Notes: generated from the letters alone by a model not told the origin. Shown: positions 1 through 9,150, numbered from the stretch's first letter. The stretch: DNA of 64,000 bases from Candidatus Collinsella stercoripullorum (GCA_019117005.1 DXAO01000002.1:16484-80483), one strand, 5' to 3'. Program-made: numbers and translations.

Positions 1-1
1 G

Positions 2-3000
2 TTCATCCTCGACATCGGCGGCCAGGACATGAAGGCGATGTGGGTCGACCGCGGCGTCATCACCGACGTGATCGTCAACGAGGCCTGCTCGAGCGGCTGC
101 GGGTCGTTCCTCGAGAACTTCGCCCGCTCGCTCGGCATCCTCGTGGAGGACATCGCCGCGACGGCGTTCTCGTCCGCCGAGCCCGCCGCGCTCGGCAGCC
201 GCTGCACCGTCTTCATGACCTCGAGCGTCATCTCCGAGCAGCGCGACGGCAAGACGCCTGCCGACATCATGGCCGGCCTGTGCCGCTCCATCATCGAGAA
301 CGTGTTCACCAAGGTCGTGCGCGTGCCCAACATGGACGCCCTCGGGGAGCACATCGTGGTGCAGGGCGGCACCTTCGCCAACGACGCGGTGCTGCGCGCG
401 TTCGAGCAGTACGTGGGGCGCGACGTCACCCGCAGCCCCTATCCCGGCCTCATGGGCGCCATCGGCGCGGCCCTGCTCGCCAAGGAGCACGTCGAGCGCG
501 CCGCGCAGGCGGCGGGACCCGCGGGCGCGGACGGCGCGCGGGACGGGTCGGACGCGCGCGGCGGCACCTCGTTCATCGGCTTCCCCGCGGTCCGCGCCCT
601 CTCCTTCACCCGCGAGGGGAACGTGACCTGCCCGTTCTGCGGCAACCACTGCGCGCGCACCATCATCAGCTTCTCCACGGGCGACCGCTACGTGACCGGC
701 AACCGCTGCTCGCGCGGCGAGGTGCTGGGGGATCCGGGCGAACCCGAGGTCCGCGCCCGGGCCAAGCGCGCGGCGGCGGCCGTCGCGAGCGTCCCCAACC
801 TGTTCGAGGAGCGCACGCGCCTGCTGTTCCGCACGCCCGAGTACGACCGCGTCCTGCCCGACAACGGCATCAGGATCGGCATCCCGCGCGCCCTGGCCGT
901 CTGGGACTCCGCGCCCTTCTGGAACGCGCTGCTCGGATCGCTCGGCTTCACCGTGGTCCTGTCGTCCATGAGCTCGCACGCGATGTACGAGCGCGGGCTG
1001 CCGGCCGTATGCTCCGACACCATCTGCTTCCCGGCCAAACTCGTCCACGGGCACATCCGCGACCTCGCCGACAAGAAGGTCGACCGCATCTTCATGCCGA
1101 TCATCACCACCGTCGCGCCCGAGGGCACGGCCGAGACCGCCGAGTCCATGTGCGCGGTGGTGAAGGGCTACCCCATGGTGATCCGCTCGTCGGACAACCC
1201 GACGCAGCGCTTCGGCATCCCCCTCGACTCGCCGCTGTTCCACTGGTACACCGCCGAGGACCGCGAGCGCCAGCTCGCGCAGTACCTGGCCGCCACCTTC
1301 GATATCCCCGCCGACGCGACCCGCGCCGCCCTCGCGGAAGCCGACCGCGCGCAGCAGGCCTTTACCGACGCGCTCGAGCGCCGCGGCACCGAGGTGCTCG
1401 AACAGGTCCAGGCGCGCGGCGGCACGGCCGTCGTGCTCGCGGCGCGTCCCTACCAGACCGACCCGCTCGTCAACCACAACCTGCCCGGCATGTTCGTGGA
1501 GCAAGGCGTCCCGGTGCTCACCGCCGACGCCGTCCCCGGCATGCGCGAGGTCGACCTCACGCGCAGCCGCCTGGACATCGCCAACAACTACCACGCGCGG
1601 ATCCTGTCGTGCGCGCTCATCGCCGCGCGCACCGAGGGGCTCGAGTTCGCGCAGATCGCGAGCTTCGGCTGCGGGCATGACGCCTACCTGGCCGACGAGG
1701 CCGCCCGCCTCATGCACGAGGTCTCGGCCAAACGGCCCCTGTTGCTGAAAGTCGACGAGAGCGCCGCCGAGGGCGCGCTGCGCATCCGCGTGCGCTCCTT
1801 CCTGGAGACCACGCGCATCCGCCGCGAGCGCGGCGAGGGCGATGCCGATGAGGTCCGTGAGCTCGGCGATCCCTACCCCGTCAAGTTCACCCGCGACGAG
1901 CGCGACACCTACACGGTGCTCGTGCCCAACACCTCGCATGCTTTCTCGCGCCTCATGGCGGCAGCCTTCACCAAGCAGGGCATCAACGCCGTCTCGCTGC
2001 CGGTCGGCCGCGAGAACGCCATCCGTCTGGGCAAGCGCTACGTCCACAACGACATCTGCTTTCCCGCACAGATCGTGATCGGCGAGGTCCTCGACGCGCT
2101 CATGAGCGGTCGGTACGACCTCGACCGCACCGCCGTCATGATGGCCAAGTACGTGGGCGACTGCCGTCTCACGCACTACTCCGCCCTGCTGCGCAAGGCG
2201 CTCGACGACGCCGGCTTCGCGCACGTGCCCATCATCACCAACGATCTTGCCGACGACCACGATCTGCATCCCGGCTTTAAGATGAGCCTGCTCACCGCCA
2301 TGCGCATCGCCTACGGCCTGCCCATGATCGACGCGCTCGAGGAGCTGCTGCGCAAGACCCGCCCCTACGAGATCGAGCCCGGCGCGTCCGACCGCGCCTT
2401 CGAGATCGCCCTCGACCACGTGATCGAGGGCATCAAGACCCGCGGCGTGCGCGGCGGCGTCGCCGGGTTCCGCCGTGCCGTCGAGGTGATGGCGGACGTG
2501 GAGGTCGACCGCTCGAACCCGCGCCCGCGCGTGCTCATCGTCGGCGAGTACCTGCTGAACTTCCATCCCGGGGCGAACCGCGACATCGAGCTGTACCTCG
2601 AGCGCAACGGCTTCGAGGTGATCGAGGCGCGCATGACCGACGTCATCCGCAAGACCTACTTCTACAAGCACGCCCAGGTGCGCGAGTACGGCATCCACAA
2701 GCCCTTCGCCCAGCGCGCCGAGTGGGCCGTGTCCGACGACGTCTTCGAGTTCGCGCAGAGTGCGACCGACCGGATCGCCCGCCGCCATCCGCTCTACGAG
2801 CCGCCCGAGCGCATGGGCGAACTCGTGCGAGCGAGCGACGACATCGTGCACCACACGTTCGACGCCGGCGAGGGCGTGTTGATCCCCGCCGAGATCCTGC
2901 ACCATGCGGCGCACGGCTGCCGCGCCTTCATCATCCTGCAGCCCTTCGGGTGCCTGCCCAACCACATCGTGGGCCGCGGCATCGTGAAGAGCCTGAAGGA

Positions 3001-3112
3001 GCGCTACCCGGACGTCTCGATCCTGCCGCTCGACTACGACCCGGACACGAGCCAGGCCAACATCGAGAACCGCCTCCAGATGCTCATCATGGAGGCGCGC
3101 GAGCAGGGGTAG
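2..3112 (+). CDS. Acyl-CoA dehydratase activase fusion protein (5' end outside window)
   Basis: The frame is already open at position 2, so the gene begins upstream and the ATG at 29 is internal. The first visible residues, FILDIGGQD, carry the DIGGQD nucleotide-binding motif of the ASKHA (BcrAD/BadFG) fold. It is followed by EACSSGCGSF, the segment that holds the bridging 4Fe-4S cluster in HgdC-type activases. A Cys-rich stretch (CPFCGNHC, then GNRCSRG, about nt 628-718) leads into a DUF2229/COG3580-like part and an HgdB-like 2-hydroxyacyl-CoA dehydratase part reaching the C-terminus. Activases use ATP to drive an electron into a dehydratase; here both halves share one chain. Such giant fusions occur widely in anaerobes but their substrate is not known. 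The stop codon lies inside a tandem duplication (separate entry). Family assignment is firm, function is not. Confidence 0.85.
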   Translation, partial: FILDIGGQDMKAMWVDRGVITDVIVNEACSSGCGSFLENFARSLGILVEDIAATAFSSAEPAALGSRCTVFMTSSVISEQRDGKTPADIMAGLCRSIIENVFTKVVRVPNMDALGEHIVVQGGTFANDAVLRAFEQYVGRDVTRSPYPGLMGAIGAALLAKEHVERAAQAAGPAGADGARDGSDARGGTSFIGFPAVRALSFTREGNVTCPFCGNHCARTIISFSTGDRYVTGNRCSRGEVLGDPGEPEVRARAKRAAAAVASVPNLFEERTRLLFRTPEYDRVLPDNGIRIGIPRALAVWDSAPFWNALLGSLGFTVVLSSMSSHAMYERGLPAVCSDTICFPAKLVHGHIRDLADKKVDRIFMPIITTVAPEGTAETAESMCAVVKGYPMVIRSSDNPTQRFGIPLDSPLFHWYTAEDRERQLAQYLAATFDIPADATRAALAEADRAQQAFTDALERRGTEVLEQVQARGGTAVVLAARPYQTDPLVNHNLPGMFVEQGVPVLTADAVPGMREVDLTRSRLDIANNYHARILSCALIAARTEGLEFAQIASFGCGHDAYLADEAARLMHEVSAKRPLLLKVDESAAEGALRIRVRSFLETTRIRRERGEGDADEVRELGDPYPVKFTRDERDTYTVLVPNTSHAFSRLMAAAFTKQGINAVSLPVGRENAIRLGKRYVHNDICFPAQIVIGEVLDALMSGRYDLDRTAVMMAKYVGDCRLTHYSALLRKALDDAGFAHVPIITNDLADDHDLHPGFKMSLLTAMRIAYGLPMIDALEELLRKTRPYEIEPGASDRAFEIALDHVIEGIKTRGVRGGVAGFRRAVEVMADVEVDRSNPRPRVLIVGEYLLNFHPGANRDIELYLERNGFEVIEARMTDVIRKTYFYKHAQVREYGIHKPFAQRAEWAVSDDVFEFAQSATDRIARRHPLYEPPERMGELVRASDDIVHHTFDAGEGVLIPAEILHHAAHGCRAFIILQPFGCLPNHIVGRGIVKSLKERYPDVSILPLDYDPDTSQANIENRLQMLIMEAREQG

Positions 3113-3256
3113 CCTCCCGGGCGGCCCTGACAGTGGACGGCCCGGCGGCTTCACGCTCGACGTCCTTGCGCGTTGGGCGCGAGCAGGGGCAGACTCCCGG
3201 GCGGCCCTGACGGAGGACGGCCCGGCGGCTTCACGCTCGACGTCCTCGCGCTGCGC
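3097..3256. repeat. 80-bp tandem duplication spanning the 3' end of the activase gene
   Basis: Two adjacent 80-bp units (about 3097-3176 and 3177-3256) are nearly identical. The first contains the last codons and the TAG stop of the activase gene. In the second the stop TAG reads CAG, so it is not coding in the same sense. Shared blocks include GAGCAGGGG and CGGCTTCACGCTCGACGTCC. The second unit contains CCCTGACGGAGGAC, which pairs with a near-complementary copy at 3289-3305 and could form a terminator-like hairpin between the converging activase and LysR genes. Confidence 0.8.
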
Positions 3257-3357
3257 GCTGCGGGATGTCTCGCTTAGAAGCGGCCGGACCGCCCTCCGTC
3301 AGGGCCTTGCGGTGCCCCGGCTCGCGGGGGGCCGGGGAAATGATGGCGCGCCGGCGC

Positions 3358-4257
3358 TCACGGCTCGCGGAGCAGCTCCACGCCCAGCACGTCGATGAAG
3401 CGGTCGACCAGCGCCGGGCGGCGGCCCCGGCGGGTGCGGACGCCCAGGGAGATGGTGCCCAGCCCCTTGACCGGGACGAAGTTCAGATCGGCGCGGTGCA
3501 TCGCCGGGATGTCGGCCATCAGCGTGAACGCCACGCCCGCATGCGCGAGCGCGAGGGCGATCTCCATGCACTGGCACATCATCATGCGCTCCGGGTCGAC
3601 CCGCAGGCCCGCGTCGCGCTGGGCCCGCACGATCGCCGCGGGCGACATGCGCGGGTTCACCACGGCGATCCGACCCGCCTCGGCCAGCTCGTCCAGCCCC
3701 ACCGTCTCCCGCTCGCACGCCGCCAGCGGATGCTGGCCGCTGTAGACGCACGCCACGGGGACGTCGATCACGCGGCGGAACACGGTCGCCCCCGCGGGGT
3801 CGCCGTCAGGGTCGCGGTAGGCGAGCATCACGTCGATCATCCCGGTCTCCAGCATGTCGCACAGCGCGGAGTACGGCCCCATGCGCAGCACCGGGTCGAA
3901 CGCGGCGTCCTCCCGGTGGATCCTGCCCATGACCGGGGCGAGCAGCTGGGCCTCCATCCCGTCGGTCACGCCGATGCGCAGCGTGTCGGCGCTGCGCGCG
4001 CCGCCGCGCGCGACGCGGCGCTTGGCCTGATCCGCCAGCGCGAGCATCTCGTTGGCCGTCGCCAAAAACTCGATGCCCTCGTCCGTGAGGCGGACCGAGC
4101 GCGTGCTGCGCACGAGCAGCGAGCACCCCAGCTCCGTCTCGAGAGCCTGGATCTGGTGGCTCACGGTCGGCTGCGACACGTGCAGCGCCTCCGCGGCCCT
4201 GGAGAACGAGAGCTGCGAGGCGACCTCGACGAAGCACGAAAGCTGCATGGTGTTCAC
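3358..4257 (-). CDS. LysR-family transcriptional regulator
   Basis: A 299-residue protein of usual LysR length. Residues about 1-60 form the winged helix-turn-helix (FSRAAEALHVSQPTVSHQI), and about 90-295 the periplasmic-binding-protein-like effector domain. The start is GTG at 4257, placed 7 nt after AAGGAG; an ATG three codons later is less well spaced. It is transcribed away from the truncated ABC exporter at 4399, and the AT-rich 140-bp gap between them is the natural place for its operator. LysR proteins often control the divergent neighbour, so this one may now regulate a dead gene. The effector cannot be read from sequence. Confidence 0.93.
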   Translation of the reverse strand: MNTMQLSCFVEVASQLSFSRAAEALHVSQPTVSHQIQALETELGCSLLVRSTRSVRLTDEGIEFLATANEMLALADQAKRRVARGGARSADTLRIGVTDGMEAQLLAPVMGRIHREDAAFDPVLRMGPYSALCDMLETGMIDVMLAYRDPDGDPAGATVFRRVIDVPVACVYSGQHPLAACERETVGLDELAEAGRIAVVNPRMSPAAIVRAQRDAGLRVDPERMMMCQCMEIALALAHAGVAFTLMADIPAMHRADLNFVPVKGLGTISLGVRTRRGRRPALVDRFIDVLGVELLREP

Positions 4258-4398
4258 AGGGCGCTCCTTTCATGATGGTGTCTCTATCTAACGTTATAAC
4301 ATATAGCTATCAATAATCGAAAAGACGAACCTCCTCCCCCACATTTGAACGGCAATACTAACCTCCGATTTGAACCAACGGAAGTTTCGGAGGTGCTC
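4258..4398. promoter_or_regulatory. Divergent AT-rich promoter region (LysR / ABC remnant)
   Basis: This is one of the few AT-rich gaps in the window. On the minus strand TTGATA and TAGATA are 17 bp apart, a plausible LysR promoter. The perfect palindrome GTTATAAC and the near-palindrome ATAGCTAT lie inside it and could be parts of an autoregulatory LysR site. A good ribosome site (GGAGGT) precedes the ATG at 4399 on the other side. Confidence 0.4.
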
Positions 4399-4930
4399 AT
4401 GGGAGAGCCGCCCGCCCCGCTGGGGCGGTATCGCAGGGAGGCCGCGCTCGCGGTCACGAGGACCGTGGGGGAGGTGGTGATGGAGGTCTTCCTCCCCTTC
4501 ATCATGGCCTACATCATCGACCGCGGCGCGCCTGGCCGGCGCCGACGGGTTCATCCGCCGCCTTCCGGACGGGTACCGGACGGTCGTATCGGGCGACGGG
4601 GCGGGGCTCTCCCAGGGCCAGTGCCAGCTGCTCGCCATCGCGCGGGCGGCCGTCGCCGACCCGCCGGCCCTCATCCTGGACGAGGCGACCTCGTCGATCG
4701 ACACGCGCACCGAGGAGGTCGTGCAGCGCGGCATGGACGCGCTCATGGCCGGGCGCACGACCTTCGTCATCGCGCACCGGCTGTCCACGGTGCGCGACGC
4801 CGACTGCATCTGCGTCATGGAGGACGGCCGCATCGTGGAGCGCGGCGACCACGAGGAGCTCATGGGGCTGCGCGGGCGGTACTGGCAGCTCTGCACCGGC
4901 GGCTCGGCGGACGGCCGGCCGGCGGCATGA
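4399..4930 (+). pseudogene. ABC exporter (fused permease/ATPase) with large internal deletion
   Basis: From ATG 4399, with GGAGGT just upstream, the frame encodes the N-terminus of an ABC exporter (EVFLPFIMAYIIDRGA, the first membrane helix). At about 4528-4540 it continues directly into the end of an ATP-binding domain in another frame: LSQGQCQLLAIARA (signature motif), ALILDEATSSID (Walker B, D-loop) and FVIAHRLSTV (H-loop), ending at the TGA at 4930. Most of the membrane domain, Walker A and the Q-loop are missing, about 1.3-1.5 kb compared with a ~580-residue half-exporter. The GC-rich junction GCGGCGCG suggests deletion between short repeats. The NBD tail alone could be translated from ATG 4721, but it lacks Walker A and cannot work as an ATPase. 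I read this as a pseudogene; an assembly gap closure is an alternative. Confidence 0.8.
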
Positions 4931-5133
4931 CGGGCGGCGGCAGGCGGGACGCAGCGCGACGGGCGGGACGTCCCCCTTGCCACGCCGCCGCGGGGCCGGG
5001 CGCGCCCGGGGATGCACCCCCGTCTTGGTAACGGATCTTGGCAGATAGGACGCACCGCGCTGTTATGGCGGCAGCCGGGGCGCGCCCGTCGTCATGCCGC
5101 CCCGGACGCGACGGGCCGCGCCCTGATGCCGCG

Positions 5134-6522
5134 TCAGCCCAGCAGGCGCCGGCTCGCGGCGAGCTGGACGGCGAGCCCCGCCGCCGCGACGCCCCAGAGC
5201 ACGAGGTAGCCGCCGGCACCCAGCAGGAGCCCGCCGAGCGCGGAACCCACCCCGCCGCCGATGAAGACGCCGGAGCCGATGAGGCCCGTGCAGAGCCCCG
5301 CCCGCTCCGGGTCCGCATCCATGGAGAGCGTGACGAGCGTCGGCTGGACCAGGATATAGCCCAAGCCGAGGCACCCCGCGGCGACGAGGGCCGGGACCCA
5401 CGACGCGGTGGCCGCGCTCGCGAGCAGGGCGCAGGCGGCGGCGACCGCGGACGCCTCGCCCACGGCGATGACGCCGGGCAGCCCGAGGCGCCCGCCCAAG
5501 CGGCCGGACAGAGCGCCGCCGACCAGGCAGAACACGCCGTAGAGCATCATCACGAGGCCCGCCTCCGTGGACCCGAGGCCGCACACCGCGTTGAGGAAGG
5601 TCCCCATGAGGCCGTAGACGCCGAGGAACAGCACACCGGTCGAGCAGGCGAGGAGGAACACGGCGCGGTGCGGCCCGAGGAAGATGCGCACGGCGGCGGC
5701 GAGGAAGGCGACGACGGGGCGCTCCGCCCCCGTCCCCCTCCGCCCGGAAGCGGCGCGGGCGCGCGCCTCGCCCGCCGTCCCGTCCGCACGCCCGTGCCCG
5801 CCCGCAGCGGAAACGCCACCGGAGCCTCCCGACGTCCGAGAGCAGCCCCCTCCCGCAGCGGAAACGCTCCCGGAGCCCCCCGACGTCCGCGACCCGGCTC
5901 CGTCCGGCTCGCGCAGCGTCGACAGCAGGATCCACGCCGCCGCGGCGAGGATACCGAACGATGCGAAGGCGACGCGCCACCCCACCAGCTCGGTCAGGAT
6001 GCCGCCGAGCCCCGCGGAGAGCCCCTGGCCGGTGAAGGTGATCCCCATGAGCATGCCCACCGCGCCGCCGCGGCGCGCGGGCTCCACCACGTCCCCCACG
6101 AAGGCCTGGGAGACCGAGATGATCCCGGCGGCGAAGCAGCCCGTCAGGATGCGGGCGGCGACCAGCAGCTCGAGGCTCGGCGCGGCGGCGCACAGCACCG
6201 TCCCCGCGCACAGCCCGAGCACGATCGCGCGCAGCAGGCGCAGGCGCCCCACGCGGTCGGCGATCGCCCCGCACACCGGCTGGAGGGCACCGTAGGGCAC
6301 CATATAGGCGGTGAGGACGACCGTCGCCGCCGCGGGCAGCACGGAGAGCCCGCGCGCGATCGCGGGCAGCGCCGGCGAGACGAACCAGTTGTCGGCGGCG
6401 GACACCAGGCCGCAGAACCCCAGCACCGCGACGACATGCAGCTGCGCGCGCGTGATCGGCCTCCGCGACCCGTCGGCGGCCGCCTGCGCCTCCCCCGACG
6501 CGCCCGTCGACCCATCTTCCAT
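5134..6522 (-). CDS. MFS efflux/uptake transporter with repeat-bearing central loop
   Basis: A 462-residue major facilitator protein with about twelve hydrophobic helices and, in the second to third helix region, the typical DRVGRLR motif of drug/sugar MFS carriers. The start is ATG 6522 (MEDGSTG) with AGGGGG upstream; the frame is open 29 codons further but without a ribosome site. The cytoplasmic loop between helices 6 and 7 is enlarged by some 60 Gly/Ser/Ala/Arg-rich residues containing two copies of a 17-residue unit (SRTSGGSG plus VSAAGG), encoded by a 51-bp direct repeat. The gene stands alone downstream of lysS on the same strand. The substrate is unknown; Bcr/CflA- or DHA-type multidrug efflux is the most usual role for this shape. 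Confidence 0.85.
   Translation of the reverse strand: MEDGSTGASGEAQAAADGSRRPITRAQLHVVAVLGFCGLVSAADNWFVSPALPAIARGLSVLPAAATVVLTAYMVPYGALQPVCGAIADRVGRLRLLRAIVLGLCAGTVLCAAAPSLELLVAARILTGCFAAGIISVSQAFVGDVVEPARRGGAVGMLMGITFTGQGLSAGLGGILTELVGWRVAFASFGILAAAAWILLSTLREPDGAGSRTSGGSGSVSAAGGGCSRTSGGSGGVSAAGGHGRADGTAGEARARAASGRRGTGAERPVVAFLAAAVRIFLGPHRAVFLLACSTGVLFLGVYGLMGTFLNAVCGLGSTEAGLVMMLYGVFCLVGGALSGRLGGRLGLPGVIAVGEASAVAAACALLASAATASWVPALVAAGCLGLGYILVQPTLVTLSMDADPERAGLCTGLIGSGVFIGGGVGSALGGLLLGAGGYLVLWGVAAAGLAVQLAASRRLLG
5801..5902. repeat. 51-bp tandem repeat inside the MFS loop
   Basis: Two 51-bp units (5801-5851 and 5852-5902) begin with CCCGCAGCGGAAACG and differ by a few bases. They encode a 17-residue Gly/Ser-rich unit in the central loop of the MFS carrier, in frame, so copy number can change without breaking the protein. 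Confidence 0.8.
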
Positions 6523-6544
6523 GGAACAACCCCCTATTCCAGGC

Positions 6545-6590
6545 AAAAAAGGAGGCCGCGCCGGACGCCGGAGCGTCGACGCGGCCCCTC
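6545..6590 (-). terminator. Rho-independent terminator of lysS
   Basis: Read on the minus strand, GGCCGCG and CGCGGCC flank a GC-rich loop and are followed by TCCTTTTTT, about 40 nt beyond the lysS stop and just before the MFS ribosome site. Confidence 0.8.
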
Positions 6591-6629
6591 GAGGACGCCG
6601 CGGCCGCATGGCCGGGCGAAGGCAGCCGA

Positions 6630-8588
6630 TCAGTACAGCTTGGCGCCCGCCGGGATGGCGTCGTCGAGCATGAGCAGGTTCAGGCGCTCCTCATCGCCCT
6701 CCTTGTGGATGGCGCTGATGAGCATGCCGCAGGACTCCACCCCCATGAAGGCGCGCGGCGGCAGGTTGGTGATGGCGACGCAGGTGCGGCCGACCAGGTC
6801 CTCCGGCTCGTAGTAGTCGTGGATGCCGGAGACGATGACGCGGTCGGTGCCCGAGCCGTCGTCGAGCGTGAACTTCAGCAGCTTCTTGCTCTTGGGCGGC
6901 ACGACGCAGTCCTTGACCTTGACCACGCGGAAATCGGAGCGGCTGAAGGTGTCGAAGTCGACCTCGTCGGCGAACAGCGGCTCGACGGCGACCTTGTCGA
7001 GATCGAGCGTCGGCAGCTTGTTGGGGGCGACGGCGGCGGACACCTCGGGGGACGCCGCGGCGGCCTTCTTGGGGGCGCCGAGACGGCGCTCTGGCTTCAT
7101 GTGCGGAAACAGCAGGACGTCGCGGATGGAGGCCTGGTTGGTGAGCAGCATGACCACGCGGTCGATGCCGATGCCGATGCCGCCCGCCGGGGGCATGCCG
7201 TACTCGAGGGCGCGCACGTAGTCCTCGTCGTACTCCATGGCCTCCTCGTCGCCGGCGAACTTCTCCTCGACCTGTGCGCGGAAGCGCTCGGCCTGGTCGA
7301 CCGGGTCGTTCAGCTCGGAGAAGGCGTTGGCGTACTCGTGGCCGGCGATCACGAGCTCGAAGCGGTGGGTGAGGCGCGGGTCGTCCTCATGGCGTTTGGC
7401 GAGCGGCGAGACCTCGACGGGGTAGTCGGTGACGAAGGTGGGGTTCACGATGGAGCCCTCGCCCAGTTCGTCGTAGAGCTCGGCGACGAGCTTGCCGGCG
7501 CCCCACTCGGGCTTGGTCTCGATGCCGTGCTCGGCGCAGGCGGCGCGCAGCTCCTCGACGGGGGTGTCGAGGGTGATCTCACGGCCCAGCACGTCGGACA
7601 CGACGCTCGTCATGGGACGGCTCGGCCACGTGCCGGACAGGTCGATCGTCTGCCCCTGGTACTCGATCTGCTCGGAATCGTTCACGGCGGCGTTCGCGGC
7701 CTTGATGACGCCCTCGGCGAGCTCCTTCATGCCCTCGAGGTCGGAGTAGGCGCGATAGGCCTCCATGGTGGTGAACTCGGGGTTGTGGGTGAGGTCCATG
7801 CCCTCGTTGCGGAAGATGCGGCCGATCTCGAACACGCGCTCGTACCCGCCCACGAGCAGGCGCTTCAGGTGCAGCTCCGTCGCGATGCGCAGGTAGTTCT
7901 CCTGGTTCAGCGCGTTGAAGTGCGTGATGAAGGGCTTGGCCGTGGCGCCGCCCTGGATCGTCTGCAGGATGGGGGTCTCGACCTCCATGTAGCCGTTGTC
8001 CTCCATGTAGCGGCGGAAGGCGGAGACGATGGCGGAGCGGCGGCGGAAGGTCTCGCGCACGTCGGCGTTGACGATCAGGTCGACGTAGCGCCGGCGGTAG
8101 CGGGTCTCCTTGTCGGAGAGCCCGTGGAACTTCTCGGGCAGCGGGCGGACGGCCTTGGAGAGCAGGGTGAGCTTGCGGGGGGCGACGGAGAGCTGGCCGC
8201 GCTTCGTGCGCACCACGACGCCCTCGGCGCCCACGATATCGCCCAGGTCGAGCTCGCCGAGCAGCTCCCACGCCTCGGAGGGCATGTCGTTGATGCGGCA
8301 GAACAGCTGCATGTCGCCGCTCGGGTCACGCAGCACGATGAACATGATCTTGCCCTGGCCGCGCTTGGCCACGACGCGGCCGCCGATCTTCACGACGTCG
8401 GCGGTGTCCACGCCCGCTTCGAGGTCGGCGTAGCGGGCCTCGATGTCCGCCGCGTGGTCGGTGACGTCGGAATGCTCCGGGTAGGGGTTCACGCCGGCGG
8501 CGTAGAGCGCGGCGCGGTCCGCAAGACGGCGGGCGCGCTCGTCGTTGGCCGTCGATGCGTCGGGCGTGGCGGTCTGATTGTCTTCCAT
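6630..8588 (-). CDS. lysS: Lysine--tRNA ligase (class II) with C-terminal EMAPII-like domain
   Basis: Charges tRNA-Lys with lysine. The 652 residues comprise an N-terminal OB anticodon-binding domain (about 60-165) and the class II catalytic core with motif 1 (around FRRRSAIVSAFRRYME), motif 2 (FEIGRIFRNEGMD) and motif 3 (GIGIGIDRVVMLL). A further domain of about 110 residues (about 540-652, FSRSDFRVVKVKDC to the end) resembles the tRNA_bind/EMAPII/Trbp111 fold found on MetRS. Ordinary bacterial LysRS stops near 500 residues, so this is a clear extension, joined by an Ala/Lys-rich linker. Start ATG 8588 follows GGAGGACA. It lies downstream of greA on the same strand, separated by a terminator, so it probably has partly independent expression. 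Confidence 0.96.
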   Translation of the reverse strand: MEDNQTATPDASTANDERARRLADRAALYAAGVNPYPEHSDVTDHAADIEARYADLEAGVDTADVVKIGGRVVAKRGQGKIMFIVLRDPSGDMQLFCRINDMPSEAWELLGELDLGDIVGAEGVVVRTKRGQLSVAPRKLTLLSKAVRPLPEKFHGLSDKETRYRRRYVDLIVNADVRETFRRRSAIVSAFRRYMEDNGYMEVETPILQTIQGGATAKPFITHFNALNQENYLRIATELHLKRLLVGGYERVFEIGRIFRNEGMDLTHNPEFTTMEAYRAYSDLEGMKELAEGVIKAANAAVNDSEQIEYQGQTIDLSGTWPSRPMTSVVSDVLGREITLDTPVEELRAACAEHGIETKPEWGAGKLVAELYDELGEGSIVNPTFVTDYPVEVSPLAKRHEDDPRLTHRFELVIAGHEYANAFSELNDPVDQAERFRAQVEEKFAGDEEAMEYDEDYVRALEYGMPPAGGIGIGIDRVVMLLTNQASIRDVLLFPHMKPERRLGAPKKAAAASPEVSAAVAPNKLPTLDLDKVAVEPLFADEVDFDTFSRSDFRVVKVKDCVVPPKSKKLLKFTLDDGSGTDRVIVSGIHDYYEPEDLVGRTCVAITNLPPRAFMGVESCGMLISAIHKEGDEERLNLLMLDDAIPAGAKLY

Positions 8589-8604
8589 GGTTGTCCTCCG
8601 AACT

Positions 8605-8640
8605 GAAAACGCCCCCTGAGGCCGCGAGGTCCCAGGGGGC
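8605..8640 (-). terminator. Terminator/attenuator between greA and lysS
   Basis: On the minus strand GCCCCCTG and CAGGGGGC form an 8-bp stem followed by GTTTTC. It ends greA transcription just ahead of the lysS ribosome site; some readthrough into lysS is likely because little room is left for a separate promoter. Confidence 0.65.
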
Positions 8641-8676
8641 TGACGATGATGCCGTCGACGCGCGGGACCGTGCGGC

Positions 8677-9150
8677 CTAGCGCGTGATCTTGGTGATGGT
8701 GTAGACGCGGCTCTTGCCGGCGGGGGTGACGACCTCGACGGTCTCGCCCTCGGCGCGGCCGATGATGGCGCGGCCCACGGGGGACTCGTTGGAGATCTTG
8801 TGCTCGAGCGAGTTGGTCTCGGTGGTACCGACCAGGGTGACGTCGGTGGCGACGCCGTCGCCGTCGACGAGCGACACCGTGCAGCCGATGGAGACGATCA
8901 GGCCGTAGGCGGAATCCTCGACGTCGCGGGCGTTGGACAGGATGGCCTGGATCTCCGCGATGCGCGCGGCGTTCTTGGCCTGGTCCTCCTTGGCGGCGTC
9001 GTACTCGGCGTTCTCGGAGAGGTCGCCGAAGGCGCGGGCCTCCTTGATGTGCTCGATGATCTCACGGCTCTTCTCGCCCTCGCGCCACTCCAGCTCCTCG
9101 ACGAGCTTCTGGCGACCCTCAGCTGTCAGTACGATCTCGCTTGCGTCCAT
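8677..9150 (-). CDS. greA: Transcription elongation factor GreA
   Basis: Rescues backtracked RNA polymerase by stimulating transcript cleavage in the secondary channel. The 157-residue length is typical. The N-terminal coiled coil (about 1-75) carries the acidic tip in DLSENAEYDAAKED, and the C-terminal FKBP-like domain (about 80-157) includes VGRAIIGRAEGE. The start chosen is ATG 9150 (MDASEIV) with AAGGAG 9 nt upstream; the longer open frame to 9255 runs back through the tatA terminator and is not credible. Confidence 0.97.
   Translation of the reverse strand: MDASEIVLTAEGRQKLVEELEWREGEKSREIIEHIKEARAFGDLSENAEYDAAKEDQAKNAARIAEIQAILSNARDVEDSAYGLIVSIGCTVSLVDGDGVATDVTLVGTTETNSLEHKISNESPVGRAIIGRAEGETVEVVTPAGKSRVYTITKITR

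Noticed and set aside
6705..8606. 633-codon frame opposite lysS
   Set aside because: Same reason: repetitive Val/Gly/Ala/Asp/His text typical of antisense frames in GC-rich genes; lysS is certain.
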